22,333 nt of DNA, from NCBI GenBank assembly GCA_015489295.1, contig WGAB01000235.1, positions 1 to 22,333 of the forward strand, read 5' to 3'. This DNA comes from Caldifarciminota bacterium. Its GTDB lineage: Bacteria; WOR-3; Hydrothermia; WGAB01. Made by a program: the position numbers and the translations under genes. Shown one piece after another: positions 7,051 through 14,279 of this stretch. A model generated the notes under the pieces. It saw only the letters and a program-made list of their open reading frames with translations, was not told the origin of the DNA and did no database searches. Numbering within the stretch: position 1 is the first letter of the stretch; every line of letters begins with the position of its first letter.

Positions 7051-8272
7051 CGCCGCTCCGGCGTTCGGGCTGGGTGAGTTCGTAAAGGGTGTGGATCATG
7101 TGCTGGTAAGCCTCGGTGAGTTCCACCTGCCGGCGGGCCATCACGCGGCGAGCGGTGGTCACGAAGCGGGCCAGGTCGTACGGCACAAAGCCCTGCTTGC
7201 CGCCCCAGGCGAAGCTGGGGATGAACTTGGGGGGAAATCCGGCGTCAAACACATTGGCCCCGAAGCCCACCACCGTACCGGTGTTGAACATGGTATTGAT
7301 GCCGGTCTTGACATGGTCGCCCGCCATCAGGCCCACGAAGATCTGCCCGGTGTCCACGGTGCCGTGGGGCAGCTGGACCCGGACCGGGCGATAGTTGTTC
7401 TTGAGGTCGCTGTTGTTGGTGCCAGCCCCCAGGTTCACCCATTCGCCGAGGTAACTGTGGCCCAGGAACCCGTCGTGCTGCTTGTTGCTGTAGCCCTGCA
7501 GGATGGAGGCCTCGATTTCGCCCGCCACCTTGCATACCGGGCCGATGGTGGTACCCTCGCCGATCCGGCTGCCAGCCTTGATCAGGCTGTGATTGAGGAC
7601 CGCCAGGGGACCGTGGAGATAGGAGAAGGGGCGCACCCGGACGCCGTCTCCCAGGAAAATGGGGCCTTCCCGGGTGTCCAGCACCACATAGGGGTCGATC
7701 TGCACATCGTGGCCTACATACACCCGGTTGCCCAGTTTCTTGATGGTGGGCTCCAGGGGCTCGAAGACCTCGGCATAGGGCACGATGCTGAGGTCCCGCT
7801 CGATCTCCTGGGCGTTCCGGGCGATCAGGTCCCACAGATAGGTGAATAGCACGCCCTCCAGAAGCGTCCGTTGTTCGATGACCTCCTCCAGGGGCGCCCC
7901 CTGCCGGAGCCGGAGCCAGGCACTCCGTCGGAGCCGGGCGGCCACCAGGTGGTCGCCTTCGTAGATGGCCGTGTTCGGGGCCAGGTTGAAAAGGGTTTCC
8001 AGCAGCAGGGGATCCGGCAACGCCCGGCCGTTGATCACCCAGTACTCGCTGGCCACCAGGTTGTCGTGCATCCAGGGGTACCGCTCCTTGAGCACCGGCC
8101 ACAGGTAATCCCGGGTGCGGACGATGATCTCTTCCTCCTCCAGGTACAGCTGCCATTTTTCCATGACCCGGAGGATGCCCACCCGAAGTTCAAAGGTGGG
8201 GTGGGACAGGGTCAGGGGGTAGAGGTTCACCCAGTGTTTGTCTTCCCAGAGTACCAGAGCTTTGTCCTTCAT
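7046..8272 (-). CDS. GlmU-like putative sugar nucleotidyltransferase with left-handed beta-helix
   Basis: 408 residues. The opening (LYPLTLSHPTFELRVGILR, 17-35) matches the N-terminal domain of GlmU-like putative sugar nucleotidyltransferases known from Bacteroidetes. The canonical G-x-G-T-R-M nucleotide loop of GlmU/RmlA is not visible. From about residue 180 hexapeptide-type repeats form a left-handed beta-helix, with VYVGHDVQI, GSRIGEGTTIGP, HSYLGEWVNLGAGTNNSDL and GLMAGDHVKTGINTMFNTG. The last segment resembles the acetyltransferase active-site region of GlmU. Likely role: making a nucleotide-activated (N-acetyl)sugar for cell-envelope polymers, in the cytosol; the exact sugar is unknown. 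The start overlaps the BNR gene stop (ATGA), so the two are probably co-translated. Confidence 0.87.
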   Translation of the reverse strand: MKDKALVLWEDKHWVNLYPLTLSHPTFELRVGILRVMEKWQLYLEEEEIIVRTRDYLWPVLKERYPWMHDNLVASEYWVINGRALPDPLLLETLFNLAPNTAIYEGDHLVAARLRRSAWLRLRQGAPLEEVIEQRTLLEGVLFTYLWDLIARNAQEIERDLSIVPYAEVFEPLEPTIKKLGNRVYVGHDVQIDPYVVLDTREGPIFLGDGVRVRPFSYLHGPLAVLNHSLIKAGSRIGEGTTIGPVCKVAGEIEASILQGYSNKQHDGFLGHSYLGEWVNLGAGTNNSDLKNNYRPVRVQLPHGTVDTGQIFVGLMAGDHVKTGINTMFNTGTVVGFGANVFDAGFPPKFIPSFAWGGKQGFVPYDLARFVTTARRVMARRQVELTEAYQHMIHTLYELTQPERRSGV

Positions 8273-9882
8273 GGCACGTGTACCACCCTTTGGGAGCCGA
8301 TGAGATAGACGCCCGGGGGCCAGGTTTCGGTGGGGATCCTGGAAATGCCCCCGGTCAGCATGCCCTGCCAGATTCGGCGGCCGGACACCGTGAACACCGC
8401 AACGGACACCGGACCCGGGGATTGAAGCACCAGGGTGCGGCGAAAGAGGGGCGTCAGGACCCTGAGCCGGGAAGAGGGAGGCGGACCAGCCACGGGCTCG
8501 GCCACGGCCACCAGACTATCGGGGATGCCGGCAAACACGTCCTGGTGCCCGTTACGGGTGTCGGTCCACACCGCCAGCGTGCGGCCGTGGCGCACCGAAA
8601 GGCCGATGTACTCGCCGATCAGGCCCGCCCGGCCCCCGATGGGCATGGAGGAAACCCAGGTGATGCGCTCGTTGGGGGTCCAGGTCTGGCCGCCGTCGTA
8701 GGAATGGGTGATGTACAGGTCGAAGGCCAGGTTGTTGGGATCGTTGCGGCGGTCGTAAAAGATCACATGGATGGCCCCGGTTTCGTCCACCCGGAGCCAG
8801 GGGTGGAACTGGTCGGCCGGAGAGGTAACCGGATCGTCGTTCAGGCGAACCGGCGGGGTCCAGGTTTGGCCGCCGTCGGCCGATCGGGTGAACAGGATGT
8901 CCACTGTGCCGGTGGCACCGGTGTCGGCGTAGGCGATGTACACCGTGCCGCGGTGGGGGCCCGTGCTCCGGTCCACATCCATGGCCGGGTACGAGATGAT
9001 GTCCACATCGCCGTTGATCTGGCCCCAGCCGTGGAGCAGCGGCTGCACCAGGTGCTCGGGACCGAAGGAGGCGCCGCCGTTGGTGGACCGCCGAATCCGC
9101 AGGCTCCAGGAATTGAAATCAAACCAGGCCACGTAGAGTTCGCCCTCCGGCCCCACCGCCGGGTTGGACCACTGGCACGAGGAACTCGTGGAAATCTGCT
9201 GGGGCGGGCTCCAGGTATGGCCGCCGTCGGTGGACCGGCTGAACACGATGGGGTTGGTCCAGTCGGCCCCGAACCGGGTCCAGGTCACATAAAGGTGGCC
9301 CTGGTACGGGCTGTCGGGGCTGGCGTCGCAGACCACCATCTGCTTGTCGTGGAATGGCGTGCCCGAGGGTTCATCCACCACGGTATCGGGGCCGGCCCAG
9401 GTTTCGCCGCCGTCGGTGGACCGGAACAGAAAGATGCCGTTGGCATCGTACAGGCCGTTCAGGGAGAGCACCACGAGATAGTAGGTGCCGTCGGCTCCCA
9501 CGGTGAGCGCCGGATCGGAATCCCAGTCATAGGGCGAGCCAGTGAGCAGGAAATCCGTCCAGGTTTGGCCGCCGTCGTGGGTTACGCCCACGCCCACCCG
9601 CCGGTACCCCAGCCGGAAGTCCCGCCACACGGCCACGGCGTTCAGGGGGTCCAGCGGATGGATTTCCACTTGCTCCTCGTTGTGAATATGGTTGGTGCCG
9701 TCGGTGTTGAGTTGCACGTTGGTCCAGCTGGTGGTGTCCCGCTGCAGGATCCCGGGGCCGGTGACGGCGCCAGGACGGGCTGGCACCAGGGCTTCCAGGG
9801 GGACCTGCAGGCGGGAATGGGGGACCGGCGAGGCCGGCAGTACACCGGCAAAGGCGAAAAGGCTCAGAATCCACAGGCGCAT
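8269..9882 (-). CDS. Secreted BNR/Asp-box (sialidase-like) repeat protein
   Basis: 537 residues with a signal peptide (MRLWILSLFAFAGVLPASP). Six Asp-box motifs (S/T-x-D-G-G-x-T-W) occur at about residues 101-108, 155-162, 217-224, 266-273, 334-341 and 394-401, enough for a six-bladed sialidase-type propeller. I do not see the full sialidase catalytic set (Arg triad, Tyr/Glu nucleophile), so glycosidase activity is not supported; binding or a different hydrolase is possible. The C-terminus (about 472-537, VAVFTVSGRRIWQG and PPGVYLI) is a sorting-like or FlgD-like Ig domain similar to that of the lamin-tail protein. The gene has no Shine-Dalgarno site, and a TATAAT box ends 6 bases before the ATG. 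It is the first gene of a run of six on this strand. Confidence 0.88.
   Translation of the reverse strand: MRLWILSLFAFAGVLPASPVPHSRLQVPLEALVPARPGAVTGPGILQRDTTSWTNVQLNTDGTNHIHNEEQVEIHPLDPLNAVAVWRDFRLGYRRVGVGVTHDGGQTWTDFLLTGSPYDWDSDPALTVGADGTYYLVVLSLNGLYDANGIFLFRSTDGGETWAGPDTVVDEPSGTPFHDKQMVVCDASPDSPYQGHLYVTWTRFGADWTNPIVFSRSTDGGHTWSPPQQISTSSSCQWSNPAVGPEGELYVAWFDFNSWSLRIRRSTNGGASFGPEHLVQPLLHGWGQINGDVDIISYPAMDVDRSTGPHRGTVYIAYADTGATGTVDILFTRSADGGQTWTPPVRLNDDPVTSPADQFHPWLRVDETGAIHVIFYDRRNDPNNLAFDLYITHSYDGGQTWTPNERITWVSSMPIGGRAGLIGEYIGLSVRHGRTLAVWTDTRNGHQDVFAGIPDSLVAVAEPVAGPPPSSRLRVLTPLFRRTLVLQSPGPVSVAVFTVSGRRIWQGMLTGGISRIPTETWPPGVYLIGSQRVVHVP
8680..9576 (-). repeat. Five near-identical 18-base repeats encoding Asp boxes
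   Basis: On the + strand, CCAGGTTTGGCCGCCGTC or a 1-2 base variant recurs at 8680-8697, 8860-8877, 9211-9228, 9397-9414 and 9559-9576. Each is the reverse complement of codons for DGGxTW within a propeller blade. Synonymous positions are conserved as well as the peptide, which points to codon bias, recent blade duplication or gene conversion. Confidence 0.7.
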
Positions 9883-9888
9883 GGTCGA

Positions 9889-9894
9889 ATTATA
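9889..9894 (-). promoter_or_regulatory. -10 box (TATAAT) giving a leaderless BNR-gene transcript
   Basis: A perfect TATAAT on the minus strand is followed by only six bases (TCGACC) before the ATG. With standard -10 geometry the transcript would begin at or next to the A of ATG. There is no Shine-Dalgarno site. No clear -35 is seen. Confidence 0.6.
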
Positions 9895-9909
9895 CCGCCG
9901 CGCTGGGTT

Positions 9910-9915
9910 TAAAAT
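9910..9915 (+). promoter_or_regulatory. -10 box (TAAAAT) for the flippase-like gene
   Basis: TAAAAT on the + strand ends 8 bases before the ATG at 9924, so the predicted transcript has a leader of about two bases. It lies 15 bases from the opposing TATAAT of the BNR gene, making a very compact divergent promoter. No Shine-Dalgarno site is present. Confidence 0.5.
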
Positions 9916-9923
9916 GCAGGCCT

Positions 9924-10919
9924 ATGGATCCGGTGCTGCGAAGACGCATCCGACGAGGCGCCCGCATTTCCGCCACCTTTACCGTGCTGGTCCTTCTGGC
10001 ACTGCTGCTGTTTACGGTGGAAAAGCAAACCTTTCAGGTGCTCCGCCAGCTCCGGCCCTCGGTCATCATCGGCCTCTTCTTCGTGTGGGGGCTCTTTGTG
10101 CTGCTGGACGGCTGGCGCCTGCGGCTCATCGCCCAAACGGGCCGCGAAAACCTCTCCCTGCGGCGCGCCGTCGAGGTCATCCTGGTGGGCTACTTCTTCG
10201 CCGCGGTCACCCCCTTCCAAACCGGCGGGTTTCCGTTCCAGATCATCATCCTGCGCAAGGATCGCATCGGGCCGGGCCGGGCCATGGCCTACCTCGCCCT
10301 GCGCGGTATCCTGATCTACGGGTTCGTCTATCTGCTCACGCCCTTTATGGTGCTCCGGTTTTCCCAGAGCACGGAAAGCGGCATCGTTCGTTTGATGCTT
10401 CATTACCTCATCCTCGTGGTGCTCGTTATCGCGCTGCTCGGGGCCTTCGTGGTGATCCGCCCTGCCCGGTCGGAGCACCTCCTGGAACGGTTCCGGCCCC
10501 GGCTGCCGACGTTCCTGTACCGGGCGCTGCGGTTCGTGATCGCCGAGGTGGAGGAGTTCCGGCTGATCTTCGGCAACGTGCTGCGGGACCCGCACGGGCG
10601 CAAGTATTTCCTGTATGCCACCCTGGTGTCGGTGGTGGCGCTGGTGGTGTACCTGAGCATGGCCCCGCTGGCCCTGTACGGCCTGGGGGTGGAATCGGCG
10701 AACTTCCTGACGGTCATGGGCATCCAGGTGTTGCTGATGGCCCTGCTCTTGTACATGCCTACGCCGGGGGCCGGGGGCATCGCCGAGATGGGCGGCGCGG
10801 CCCTGTTCGCCTTGGTGTGCCCCAAGTATCTCCTGGGGGTGTACGTGATCCTGTGGCGGTTCTTCACCTTTTACCTGTTGGCCATTGCCGGGGGCATCCT
10901 GGCCCTGAAGGAGTTTTAA
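9924..10919 (+). CDS. Flippase-like / lysylphosphatidylglycerol-synthase-TM family membrane protein
   Basis: 331 residues with about seven or eight hydrophobic segments (about 18-33, 46-62, 84-97, 122-145, 160-178, 228-253, 262-279, 303-325). Two motifs place it in the LPG_synthase_TM/UPF0104 (YbhN, AglD) family: FFAAVTPFQTGGFPFQ (91-106) and PTPGAGGIAEMG (279-290). Members are inner-membrane proteins linked to lipid or lipid-linked sugar translocation or polysaccharide assembly. There is no aminoacyl-transferase domain, so it is not a full MprF. It leads a three-gene set with a small LapA-like protein and an SDR. The position of the -10 box and the lack of a Shine-Dalgarno site suggest leaderless initiation. 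Confidence 0.88.
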   Translation: MDPVLRRRIRRGARISATFTVLVLLALLLFTVEKQTFQVLRQLRPSVIIGLFFVWGLFVLLDGWRLRLIAQTGRENLSLRRAVEVILVGYFFAAVTPFQTGGFPFQIIILRKDRIGPGRAMAYLALRGILIYGFVYLLTPFMVLRFSQSTESGIVRLMLHYLILVVLVIALLGAFVVIRPARSEHLLERFRPRLPTFLYRALRFVIAEVEEFRLIFGNVLRDPHGRKYFLYATLVSVVALVVYLSMAPLALYGLGVESANFLTVMGIQVLLMALLLYMPTPGAGGIAEMGGAALFALVCPKYLLGVYVILWRFFTFYLLAIAGGILALKEF

Positions 10920-10938
10920 ACCCAAAGAGGAGGTTGGC

Positions 10939-11301
10939 ATGAAACTCGGATGGATCCTGATTGCCCTGTATGCCCTCCTGGGGCTGCTCTTTATGGCCTT
11001 GAACCTGGACCTGGCCCTGGGGCAGTTCTCCGTGAACCTGGGGGTCACGCGCCTGTTCGTGTATCTTTTGCCGGGGTTGTTCCTGATCTCGCTGCTGTTC
11101 ATGGTGCTCCTGGGCCTTGCCTTCGGTGTGGAGCTGGATCGTTGCCAGCGGGAACGCCAGAAGCTCCAGGCCCAGCTGTACGAGCAGGGGGTGCAGGAGG
11201 TTCAGGAACTCCAGCAAAAACTGGAAACCTGGCTCGCCTCCATGGAGGATCGCCTGCTCCGGGCCCTCCGGGGGCAGCAGGAAGAACCGCCTGCGGCATG
11301 A
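10939..11301 (+). CDS. Small membrane protein with C-terminal coiled coil (LapA-like)
   Basis: 120 residues. Two transmembrane helices (about 3-22 and 35-60) are followed by a cytosolic charged helix (about 65-108) with heptad-like Leu/Gln/Glu spacing, and a short Pro/Ala tail. This is the architecture of the LapA/DUF1049 family, which in E. coli works with LapB in envelope lipopolysaccharide control. The match here is architectural rather than a clear motif hit. A strong Shine-Dalgarno site (GAGGAGGT) precedes the ATG, 19 bases after the flippase-like gene. The stop overlaps the SDR start in an ATGA. Confidence 0.75.
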   Translation: MKLGWILIALYALLGLLFMALNLDLALGQFSVNLGVTRLFVYLLPGLFLISLLFMVLLGLAFGVELDRCQRERQKLQAQLYEQGVQEVQELQQKLETWLASMEDRLLRALRGQQEEPPAA

Positions 11302-12257
11302 AGGTGCTGGTGACCGGGGCCACGGGGTTCATCGGGTACCCTGTGGCTCGGGCATTGTTGAACCAGGGGGCGCAGGTTCGGCTGGTGGTCCGCCGGCCGC
11401 CGCCCCAGGACCTCGTGGCAGCCGGAGCAGAGGTGTGGTGGGCGGATCTCCGTAATCCGCAAGCCTTGCAGGGATGCCTGGAGGACATCGAGGCCGTGGT
11501 ACACGTGGCCGGGCAGATCCGGGGATGGACCTTCCGCGACTTCTTCATGGGCAACACCCAAGCCACCCGAAACCTGATCCAGGAGGCCCGGCGCATCCAC
11601 AGGTTCCCGCTTTTCGTGTACTACTCCAGCCTGGCGGCCCAGGGTCCCCTGGACCGCCGGGGGCGGGCCCTCGGGCCGGTGAGCCATTACGGCTGGAGCA
11701 AGCGGCTGGCCGAGCGCGACCTGGAACGCCACTGGCCGGCCGGGAACTGGGTGATCCTTCGGCCTGCCGTGGTCTACGGCCCCCGAGATCGGGCGTTGCT
11801 GCCCTATTTCCGCTGGTTTCGCCGCCACCAATGGGCCGTGGCACCAGCCCGGCCCCGACACCTGGGCATGGTGTTCATCCACGACCTGGTTACCTTCACC
11901 CTCTGGGCGCTGCAGGCCCCGGAGGCCCGGGGACAACGGTACTGCATCATGGCCCCGGACGCCCCCTCGATCGCCGAACTTTTGAAGGAGATCGGCAGGG
12001 CCCTTCGCGTGTCTCCTCGAATTGTTCCGTTACCTTTTGGTGTTCTCCGGGGTTTGCAGATGCTGGCGCCCGCCCTTTCCCTGGTTTCCCGTCGACCGGG
12101 TTTCATCAACCCGGACAAACTCCGGGAGGGTGGACAACGGGAGTGGCGGTGTGAAGACCCCCATCGGTGGGCCTCCGTGGCAAAGATTACGCCCACCGAC
12201 CTGGCCCGGGGGCTCAAGGAAACCGCAGACTTCTACCGAACGGCTGGCTGGCTTTAG
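11298..12257 (+). CDS. NAD(P)-dependent epimerase/dehydratase (extended SDR)
   Basis: 319 residues from the ATG at 11298, chosen because MKVLVTGATGFIG is the standard opening with the GxxGxxG dinucleotide loop (7-13). The strand-end Asp and Arg (WWADLRNP, 47-54), VVHVAGQ (67-73), the catalytic Ser region (YYSSL, 108-112) and Tyr131-x3-Lys135 (YGWSK) follow. LRPAVVYGPRD (154-164) is the substrate-binding segment. It is close in style to dihydroflavonol-reductase or 3beta-HSD-like sugar/sterol/lipid SDRs; the substrate cannot be named. It is coupled to the LapA-like gene by ATGA overlap. Its stop overlaps the convergent amrS stop. Confidence 0.92.
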   Translation: MKVLVTGATGFIGYPVARALLNQGAQVRLVVRRPPPQDLVAAGAEVWWADLRNPQALQGCLEDIEAVVHVAGQIRGWTFRDFFMGNTQATRNLIQEARRIHRFPLFVYYSSLAAQGPLDRRGRALGPVSHYGWSKRLAERDLERHWPAGNWVILRPAVVYGPRDRALLPYFRWFRRHQWAVAPARPRHLGMVFIHDLVTFTLWALQAPEARGQRYCIMAPDAPSIAELLKEIGRALRVSPRIVPLPFGVLRGLQMLAPALSLVSRRPGFINPDKLREGGQREWRCEDPHRWASVAKITPTDLARGLKETADFYRTAGWL

Positions 12258-13315
12258 GCCCAGATGCCGGGGATGGGTTCACCGCAATGGGGGCACCGGC
12301 CATCCGGGCCGATGTCCTGGCGGAGGATCCGGTAGCCCACCCGCTCGATCAGGAGCGCACCGCACTTCGGGCAGTAGGTATTCTCGTAGGTTTCGACCAG
12401 GCCGGGCAGGTTGCCGAGGTAAATGAACTTTACTCCCTCTTCCCGGCCGATTTCCGCAGCCCGCAGCAGGGCGGAGGGAGGGGTGCTTTCCGGCCCGGAG
12501 GTCATCCGGTAATCCCGATGATAGGCCGTGATGTGCCAGGGAATGTCGGGCGATACCGATACCAGAAACCGGGCGATTTGCCGGATCTCCTCGTCGGAGT
12601 CGTTCCACCCGGGCACCAGCAGGGTGGTCACCTCCAGCCAGAACCCCATCTTGTGAACCCGCTGGATGGTTTCCAGGACGGGCTTGAGGGTGCCCCCCAG
12701 CCAGCGGTAGTTTTTGTCCTGAAAGGTTTTCAGATCGATGTTCCACGCGTCCAGGTGGGGCCGGAGGTATTCCAGCACCTCGGGGGTGGCGTAGCCGTTG
12801 GACACAAAGGCGGTTTTCAAACCGTGTTTTTTGGCCTCCTTGAACACCGCCACCGCCCATTCCGCCGTGATCAGGGGCTCGTTGTAGGAGCTGGCCACGG
12901 CTTTGGCCCCGTATTTCAGGGCCAGCTGGACCATGGTGGCATGGGAAATGGGCTGGGGCATCACCCCGGCCACGGGGTCCCGGAGGGTCTGAGAGGTCAA
13001 CCAGTTCTGGCAGAAGGGGCAGTGGAAATTGCAGCCGAGCATGCCAAAGGTCAGGATGTCGGTGCCGGGCAGCACATGGAACAGGGGCTTCTTTTCGATG
13101 GGATCGATCTGAAGCCCGGCCGTATACCCGAAGGGCACCTTGAGCACCCCCTGGTCGTTGAACCGCACCCGGCAAATCCCCTGTTTGCCCGGGAAAATCA
13201 CGCACCGGTGGGCACAGGCGAGGCAGCGGACCTTCCTGTCGGGGAGTTGCTCGTAGACCTCGCCCGGTGCCGAAAGGCGGGTCAGAATTTCGCTCAGGCT
13301 GGATTGTCTCCTCAT
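12254..13315 (-). CDS. amrS: AmmeMemoRadiSam system radical SAM enzyme
   Basis: 353 residues from the ATG at 13315. A TTG at 13360 would add 15 residues (MPLTRRGFLRTIEKE) and is a real alternative. The N-terminal Cys cluster CLACAHRC (31-38) precedes the radical SAM motif GCNFHCPFC (94-102, C-x3-C-x2-C) that binds the 4Fe-4S cluster and SAM. SYNEP, SNGY and WNIDLK are typical AmrS segments. A C-terminal zinc-ribbon-like pair (CPKCG and CPHCG) closes the protein. Known: in many genomes it accompanies MEMO-like (AmrB) and AMMECR1-like (AmrA) proteins; neither is in this window, and the substrate is not established to my knowledge. AAAAGGAG abuts the ATG with no spacer, which is unusual and leaves the start uncertain. 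Confidence 0.93.
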   Translation of the reverse strand: MRRQSSLSEILTRLSAPGEVYEQLPDRKVRCLACAHRCVIFPGKQGICRVRFNDQGVLKVPFGYTAGLQIDPIEKKPLFHVLPGTDILTFGMLGCNFHCPFCQNWLTSQTLRDPVAGVMPQPISHATMVQLALKYGAKAVASSYNEPLITAEWAVAVFKEAKKHGLKTAFVSNGYATPEVLEYLRPHLDAWNIDLKTFQDKNYRWLGGTLKPVLETIQRVHKMGFWLEVTTLLVPGWNDSDEEIRQIARFLVSVSPDIPWHITAYHRDYRMTSGPESTPPSALLRAAEIGREEGVKFIYLGNLPGLVETYENTYCPKCGALLIERVGYRILRQDIGPDGRCPHCGEPIPGIWA

Positions 13316-13418
13316 CTCCTTTTCAATTGTGCGGAGGAAACCCCGCCGGGTCAAGGGCAAACTCCGATTGTCTGAATCCCGCTTCGGTGGACCCTTTTCC
13401 GCAGGGGCCTCCGGGTCC

Positions 13419-13447
13419 TTGCCGGGGGCGCCAAGGCGGCATATACT
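13419..13447 (+). promoter_or_regulatory. Promoter of the tRNA-Val / marC / rpmH transcription unit
   Basis: TTGCCG at 13419-13424, then 17 bases, then TATACT at 13442-13447. This is the best -35/-10 pair in the window. The predicted start, at about 13454, is 7 bases before the mature tRNA 5' end. A second overlapping box, TAAAAT (13447-13452), is also possible. Confidence 0.6.
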
Positions 13448-13460
13448 AAAATGTCAACGT

Positions 13461-13537
<77 letters not shown>

Positions 13538-13543
13538 TTTTTT

Positions 13544-14122
13544 ATGCCCGCCTTCTGGAAAAGTCTCCTTGCCCTGTTTGTGGCCATCGACTTCTTCGGC
13601 ATCTTCCCCATTTTCCTGGCCTTTACCTACGACCTGGAGCCCGGGAGCCGTCGCCGGGTAGCCCGGCAGTCCATTCTGACGGCCACCGGGGTGGGCCTCG
13701 TGTTCCTGTTGACCGGCCGGCTGGTGCTGGATTTCCTGGGGGTCACGGTGCCCGACTTTCAGGTGGCGGGCGGCATCCTCCTGGTGGTGCTTTCCATTTC
13801 CGACCTGCTGCAGAGCGAAAAGAGCCGACGGCGCCCGTCGGGCCCCCTGGGCGTGGTGCCCCTGGGGATTCCCCTGATCGCCGGTCCGGCGGTGATCACC
13901 ACCCTGATCGTGCTGCGGGACCTCTACGGGGTGGCGCCGGTGCTCGGGGCCTTCCTGATCAACCTGGCGCTGCTCTATCTTTTGCTGGCGATTTCCGATA
14001 AACTATACCGCTGGATCGGAACGGGAGGGTCGCTGGCCCTCTCCAAAATCATGATCCTTTTGCTTTCCGCCTTTGGCGTCATGTTCATTCGGGAGGGTAT
14101 TACTGCCTTCCTGAAAATGTAG
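13544..14122 (+). CDS. MarC/UPF0056 family integral membrane protein
   Basis: 192 residues from the ATG at 13544. The frame extends upstream through the tRNA, but MPAFWKSLLALFVAIDFFGIFP matches the usual MarC N-terminus, so the start is well supported. About six transmembrane segments are visible, with the family segment VPLGIPLIAGPAVITTLIVL in the middle. Physiological function of MarC proteins is unclear; despite the name they are not established antibiotic-resistance genes. No Shine-Dalgarno site exists: the six bases between the tRNA CCA and the ATG are all T. It is therefore either translated from a tRNA-mRNA precursor or, after tRNA 3' processing, as a nearly leaderless mRNA. rpmH follows after 15 bases. 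Confidence 0.9.
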   Translation: MPAFWKSLLALFVAIDFFGIFPIFLAFTYDLEPGSRRRVARQSILTATGVGLVFLLTGRLVLDFLGVTVPDFQVAGGILLVVLSISDLLQSEKSRRRPSGPLGVVPLGIPLIAGPAVITTLIVLRDLYGVAPVLGAFLINLALLYLLLAISDKLYRWIGTGGSLALSKIMILLLSAFGVMFIREGITAFLKM

Positions 14123-14137
14123 ACAAGGGAGGTTTCC

Positions 14138-14272
14138 ATGAAACGCACGTATCAGCCGTCGCGCATCAAGAGAAAGCGGAACCACGGTTTTCGGAAACGC
14201 ATGAGCACCCGGGGTGGTCGTCGTGTGATCCAGCGTCGCCGCCGCAAGGGCAGGCACCGCCTGACCCATTGA
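14138..14272 (+). CDS. rpmH: 50S ribosomal protein L34
   Basis: 44 residues, starting [18 protein letters not shown] and continuing with the highly basic L34 sequence ([21 protein letters not shown]). The length is standard for L34. A strong Shine-Dalgarno site (AGGGAGGT) lies 5 bases before the ATG. It heads the conserved rpmH-rnpA-yidD-yidC-khpB-mnmE order. Here it is preceded by marC and tRNA-Val instead of the common dnaA/origin side. Confidence 0.98.
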   Translation: MKRTYQPSRIKRKRNHGFRKRMSTRGGRRVIQRRRRKGRHRLTH

Positions 14273-14279
14273 GCCCGGA

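Noticed and set aside
5274..7085. 603-codon open frame on + opposite the lamin-tail gene
   Set aside because: The minus-strand protein has a signal peptide, recognisable domains and a ribosome site. The + frame is a His/Gly/Val-rich shadow produced by high GC at third positions.
8269..9882. Possible true sialidase
   Set aside because: Asp boxes alone define the fold, not the activity. I could not find the Arg triad and Tyr/Glu pair needed for sialidase catalysis.
8278..9912. 544-codon open frame on + opposite the BNR gene
   Set aside because: No recognisable domain, and it is complementary to conserved Asp-box coding sequence. It is a GC-driven shadow.
9909..11102. 397-codon open frame on minus opposite the flippase-like and LapA-like genes
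   Set aside because: Extremely rich in His, Gln and Glu with no domain, and antisense to well-supported membrane proteins.
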